Of a stretch of 16,212 bases of DNA, positions 13,952 to 16,212 are shown piece by piece. Positions within the stretch are counted from its first letter, which is position 1. The number at the start of each line of letters is the position of its first letter. The notes below the pieces were generated by a model that did no database searches, was not told the origin of the DNA, and was given only the letters and a program-made list of their open reading frames with translations. The stretch is taken from positions 1 to 16,212 of the forward strand of contig CAKZLT010000044.1 in NCBI GenBank assembly GCA_937127195.1, given 5' to 3'. A program made the translations under genes and the position numbers. The stretch is from an uncultured Saprospiraceae bacterium (GTDB lineage Bacteria > Bacteroidota > Bacteroidia > Chitinophagales > Saprospiraceae).

Positions 13952-13960
13952 TGTGAATAA
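13952..13960 (-). other. Isolated DnaA box at the 3' end of ctaA
   Basis: TGTGAATAA is a perfect TTATTCACA on the minus strand. It lies 11 bp beyond the ctaA stop codon. Confidence 0.6.
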
Positions 13961-13971
13961 AGCCAATTATA

Positions 13972-15042
13972 TTACTCTTTTTTTAAAGAAAAGAACTGGT
14001 AATTAACAAAAAGCGCAGTTCCTAACAATATAATTGCACCACCTTGATGCAATACTCCCAAACCAACAGGAACACTGCCCACACAATTTATAATTGTAAA
14101 AACTCCTAACGTAAATTGAATTATTAACATTCCTAACATTATTCGACTTCCCAGAAGTAACGGTCGGGCAGTTTCGCGGCGAGCTTTAATAAAAAAGAAA
14201 ATAATCAGCCCTGAAACGATGTAAGCCACTGTTCTATGAAAAAACTGAACTAACATTGGCACAAAAGCTGAACTATCATAACTCACAAAGTTTTCAACAT
14301 TCCACATATTTTTGTGGAAAATTAAACTAGAAATTACTTCTCCATTCATATCAGGCCAAGTCGGAGCAACTAAGCCAGCTTTCATTCCAGACATCAAGCC
14401 TCCAAGAATTATTTGCACACAAATCACGGCAGTTATCCACTTTCCTAACTTTTTTAAGCTCAAATTGTTAATAACTTCCTTCTCAGGTTGAAAAATCTCA
14501 TAAGTTATCCACAAAAGATAGCTAAATAACACCAAAGCCAAAGATAAATGCAACGTCAATTTGTAAGCATTCACCCACGGTCGGTTGATTAATCCGCTTG
14601 CAACCATTATCCAACCAAAGGAGGCAACTACAGCAGCCATCAACACCACAATCAATAATTTTCGTATAAAAGGCTTAGGAAGCCAGCCACGTCTCAGAAA
14701 GATAAAAAACGGAATAATGAACACAAAGCCCATTGTACGCGCCCATAAACGATGAAAAAACTCCCAGAAATAGATAAATTTGAAATCTTTAAGCGACATT
14801 CCATCATTTATCTTCTGATATTGAGGTGTTTCCTTGTACAAATCAAATTCCTCCAGCCATTTAGCCTCATTGAGCGGCGGAAGAGTTCCTGTTACAATTT
14901 CCCATTTCGTGATAGATAGCCCAGAACCCGTTAATCGAGTAATACCGCCAATAACAATCTGCATAATAACCATAAAAACCCCAATAGCCAACCATACTCT
15001 AACAGGACGCTTAATGATATAAGCCATTTTTTCCCTTGCCAT
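13972..15042 (-). CDS. ctaA: Heme A synthase, COX15/CtaA type 2
   Basis: This 356-aa inner-membrane protein has about eight helices and oxidises the heme O methyl group to heme A for aa3-type cytochrome oxidase. The four conserved histidines are visible: His97 in WEFFHRLWAR, His165 in LTLHLSLAL, His269 in QFFHRTVAY and His332 in VLHQGGAI. The first helix carries GGITRLTGSGLSITKW, and PTWPDMNGE (228-236) follows helix 5. There is no N-terminal cysteine pair, so it is the COX15-like type. Start ATG 15040-15042 is used; ATG 15025-15027 is an alternative. No cytochrome-oxidase genes are adjacent. Unusually, both flanks are gene-free DNA with DnaA boxes, and one perfect box (14515-14523) lies inside the gene. 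Confidence 0.96.
   Translation of the reverse strand: MAREKMAYIIKRPVRVWLAIGVFMVIMQIVIGGITRLTGSGLSITKWEIVTGTLPPLNEAKWLEEFDLYKETPQYQKINDGMSLKDFKFIYFWEFFHRLWARTMGFVFIIPFFIFLRRGWLPKPFIRKLLIVVLMAAVVASFGWIMVASGLINRPWVNAYKLTLHLSLALVLFSYLLWITYEIFQPEKEVINNLSLKKLGKWITAVICVQIILGGLMSGMKAGLVAPTWPDMNGEVISSLIFHKNMWNVENFVSYDSSAFVPMLVQFFHRTVAYIVSGLIIFFFIKARRETARPLLLGSRIMLGMLIIQFTLGVFTIINCVGSVPVGLGVLHQGGAIILLGTALFVNYQFFSLKKE
14515..14523 (+). other. DnaA box inside ctaA
   Basis: A perfect TTATCCACA lies within the coding region. A near match (TTATCCACT) is at about 14435. It may be chance, since the coding constraint is unknown. Confidence 0.5.
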
Positions 15043-15114
15043 TTTATTTACTTTTATACTTTAAATGATTCTACTCGAATCAATACTAAATCAAATTAAT
15101 GTGTTTTTCTTTTA

Positions 15115-15122
15115 CAAAACTA
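15115..15122 (-). promoter_or_regulatory. Possible -7 promoter element of ctaA
   Basis: CAAAACTA reads TAGTTTTG leftward, a perfect match to the Bacteroidota TAnnTTTG -7 element, 72 bp ahead of the ctaA start. A TTTG -33 element is not evident at the normal spacing. Confidence 0.35.
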
Positions 15123-15214
15123 AAATGTTTTGTTTAGCTAATAAACTTTTATTTCTTTACTGTCTTTATTAATAATTAATTTAAATTTTAAAAAAATAGA
15201 TTCATCATAAGGGA

Positions 15215-15314
15215 TGTTAATAAGTGGATAAAGAATCTAGATTTAATTTGGATTCGTAAAAACTCTAGAGTTATCCACACTTATTCACAACTTATACACA
15301 TCTAGAAGTCTAGA
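15215..15314. other. Candidate oriC core: tandem DnaA boxes
   Basis: Perfect boxes TTATCCACA (15271-15279), TTATTCACA (15281-15289) and TTATACACA (15292-15300) lie in the same orientation at 10- and 11-bp steps. A near-consensus box on the other strand (AGTGGATAA, 15223-15231) precedes them. TCTAGA sits at 15236, 15264, 15301 and 15309, bracketing the group. The DNA to the right (15315-15460) is very AT-rich and could be the unwinding element. The arrangement fits a DnaA-dependent origin; it is not proven that this is the functional one. Confidence 0.65.
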
Positions 15315-15407
15315 TAATCAATTATTTAGTAAGTTCTAAACATTCGATGAGGAATAAGTTCACATAATAACTTTTTTTGTGTTGAAAAGTAATAACTATT
15401 TGATTCA

Positions 15408-15555
15408 TGTTAATAACTAATGTTAATTAAACAAAAACAATTTGATTCTAGAAGCCATTTTTTGATTCACTTTTGCAGTTGTTAGGAAGTGTTGATAAGT
15501 CTAGAGGTTATTCTACCTGTTCTCCACAGGAATTAACGAATCGATGTTAATAACT
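15408..15555. repeat. TGTTAATAACT 11-mer repeats
   Basis: TGTTAATAACT is at 15408 and 15545, and once inside ctaA at 14466. The variants TGTTAATAAGT (15215) and TGTTGATAAGT (15490) also occur. All are in the same orientation and near the DnaA boxes. Confidence 0.6.
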
Positions 15556-15644
15556 TTTGCCTCTAAATTATTGATAATCAATTCTTTATGGATTTTTATT
15601 TTTTCTAGATGTGGAAACTTATTTGTTTGATTATTTCACCCTTT

Positions 15645-15756
15645 TTAAAACAAAATGGTCTTCTTTTTTTTCAAAAAAGCGATACTGATTCATAGATTTT
15701 TAATACCATTAAATGTTTTTTCTTTTGATAAAAAAAAGAAGACCGTTTTGTTTTAA
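15645..15756. repeat. 26-bp inverted repeat pair with 60-bp centre
   Basis: The left arm 15645-15670 (TTAAAACAAAATGGTCTTCT and then Ts) and the right arm 15731-15756 (A-run, GAAGACCGTTTTGTTTTAA) are complementary over 26 bp with one mismatch. The 60-bp centre has no ORF. It could be a miniature inverted-repeat element, a structured RNA or a strong hairpin. Confidence 0.8.
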
Positions 15757-16001
15757 TTTTCTTAAAAAGGAATCAAAAGAGAGTGAAAATGACCCAAAAA
15801 AACATTCGATTTTAGTTTATTACGCTTCGGTATTGAAAAAAAATGAATTCTAAATATTTTTCTATTTCTCCACATTTTTCTCCACATTTAATTCTGGGTA
15901 TTCAAAAAAAATTGAACTTCTCTATTTCGGATTTTTGAATTGAGTTTCTCTTTCTAATTTTAATTCTGAGATTATTTTTTCCTTTTTTTGTAAAAAAAGA
16001 G

Positions 16002-16064
16002 AATCAAAATCATTGATTTTTGAATCGAAATCGTTGATTCTAGACGCAAAATCATGGATTCTAG
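16002..16064. repeat. Three degenerate 21-bp tandem units
   Basis: Units start at 16002, 16023 and 16044; each has the pattern A(A/C)(T/G)C(A/G)AAATC(A/G)T(T/G)GATT, then TTTG or CTAG. The tract ends in GATTCTAGAATC (16057-16068), a perfect 12-bp palindrome. Confidence 0.7.
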
Positions 16065-16170
16065 AATCAATAAATTACATGAAGTAGCTAATCTAATTGG
16101 CTCTTTATTATTTTATGTGCTTTGTCTAAAATTCCGCTTTTTCAAATGGTTTCTGGTTTCTAGATTCTGG

Positions 16171-16210
16171 TTTCTGCTACCTCTGTTTCGATTAACAGCG
16201 GTAGCAGAAA
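16171..16210. other. Strong hairpin at the right window edge
   Basis: TTTCTGCTACC (16171-16181) pairs with GGTAGCAGAAA (16200-16210). After one mismatch, CTG/CAG pairs inside, with a 10-nt loop TTTCGATTAA. It is more GC-rich than its surroundings. It could be the terminator of a gene beyond the window; the window ends before any T-tract could be seen. Confidence 0.65.
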
Positions 16211-16212
16211 GC

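Larger units (their letters stand above)
12703..13971. other. 1.27-kb gene-free region left of ctaA, repeat-rich, part of candidate origin
   Basis: I found no gene with family support. The region contains the glyS leader element (12710-12759), a GATTCTTTTT inverted repeat (12927-12963), a 33-bp direct repeat (13047-13112), a DnaA-box cluster (13589-13649), a further DnaA box at 13952-13960, three TCTAGA sites, repeated TTTTCCACA/TTCACATTTCCACA words (13735-13940) and the ctaA terminator. GATTC/GAATC occurs about 15 times by hand count. A short open frame with DSLTDS repeats (12996-13136) is described among the findings. Confidence 0.7.
15043..16212. other. 1.17-kb gene-free region right of ctaA, main candidate-origin segment
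   Basis: No gene is supported in either strand up to the window end. The stretch holds three adjacent perfect DnaA boxes (15271-15300), ten TCTAGA sites, about 18 GATTC/GAATC, repeated TGTTAATAA(C/G)T words, a 26-bp inverted repeat pair (15645-15756), TTCTCCACA words near 15520 and 15865-15890, three 21-bp tandem units (16002-16064) and a strong hairpin at the right edge. The composition is very AT-rich, with long A and T runs. Confidence 0.7.

Noticed and set aside
15979..16090. Possible coiled-coil gene from heptads ESKSLIF / ESKSLIL / DAKSWIL
   Set aside because: No start codon precedes the frame, and it stops soon after; it is better explained as 21-bp noncoding repeats.

Overview
The window is AT-rich bacterial DNA with a clear Bacteroidota flavour, most likely an aerobic marine-type Cytophagales (Bernardetia/Flexibacter-like; the genus is an inference). 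The evidence is a GLPGLI-family protein next to a carboxypeptidase-regulatory/TonB-receptor-like barrel, a Bacteroidota-style OmpA protein, a paired M16 peptidase locus, a eukaryotic-type dimeric glycyl-tRNA synthetase and a type-2 (cysteine-free) heme A synthase.

Layout. At the left edge the 3' end of clpX runs rightward and meets everything else head-on at a bidirectional terminator. All other genes run leftward. From left to right they are: two tandem small membrane proteins (616-801 and a second, short one at 803-973); a TonB-receptor-like barrel (1116-3749) abutting a GLPGLI protein (3750-4454); a small secreted Cys-containing peptide (4524-4748); a 61-aa HTH protein (4904-5089) lying between two different repeat arrays; an M16 pair (5493-7595 catalytically dead lipoprotein, 7776-9110 active HxxEH); an OmpA-like protein (9388-10743); glyS (11146-12702); and ctaA/COX15 (13972-15042).

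Two large gene-free stretches, 12703-13971 and 15043-16212, flank ctaA. They hold clustered perfect DnaA boxes (TTATNCACA), 13 copies of TCTAGA (none seen in the other 12.7 kb), many GATTC/GAATC pentamers, repeated TGTTAATAACT 11-mers and several inverted and tandem repeats. I read this as a candidate chromosomal replication origin spread across both sides of ctaA. The genes to its left are all transcribed away from it, as expected for leading-strand genes.

The most unusual accessory locus is 4846-5462. A small HTH gene is preceded (in its own direction) by a 17-bp tandem array of 9.6 units and followed by five GGACA motifs spaced 10-11 bp. The two arrays share a TC(C/G)GACATTT core in opposite orientation. 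Upstream of the 17-bp array is a 140-bp terminator-plus-leader module that is duplicated, at about 97% identity, 4.35 kb away in front of the small membrane-protein pair. This looks like a self-contained HTH-plus-binding-site cassette inserted behind a duplicated expression module.
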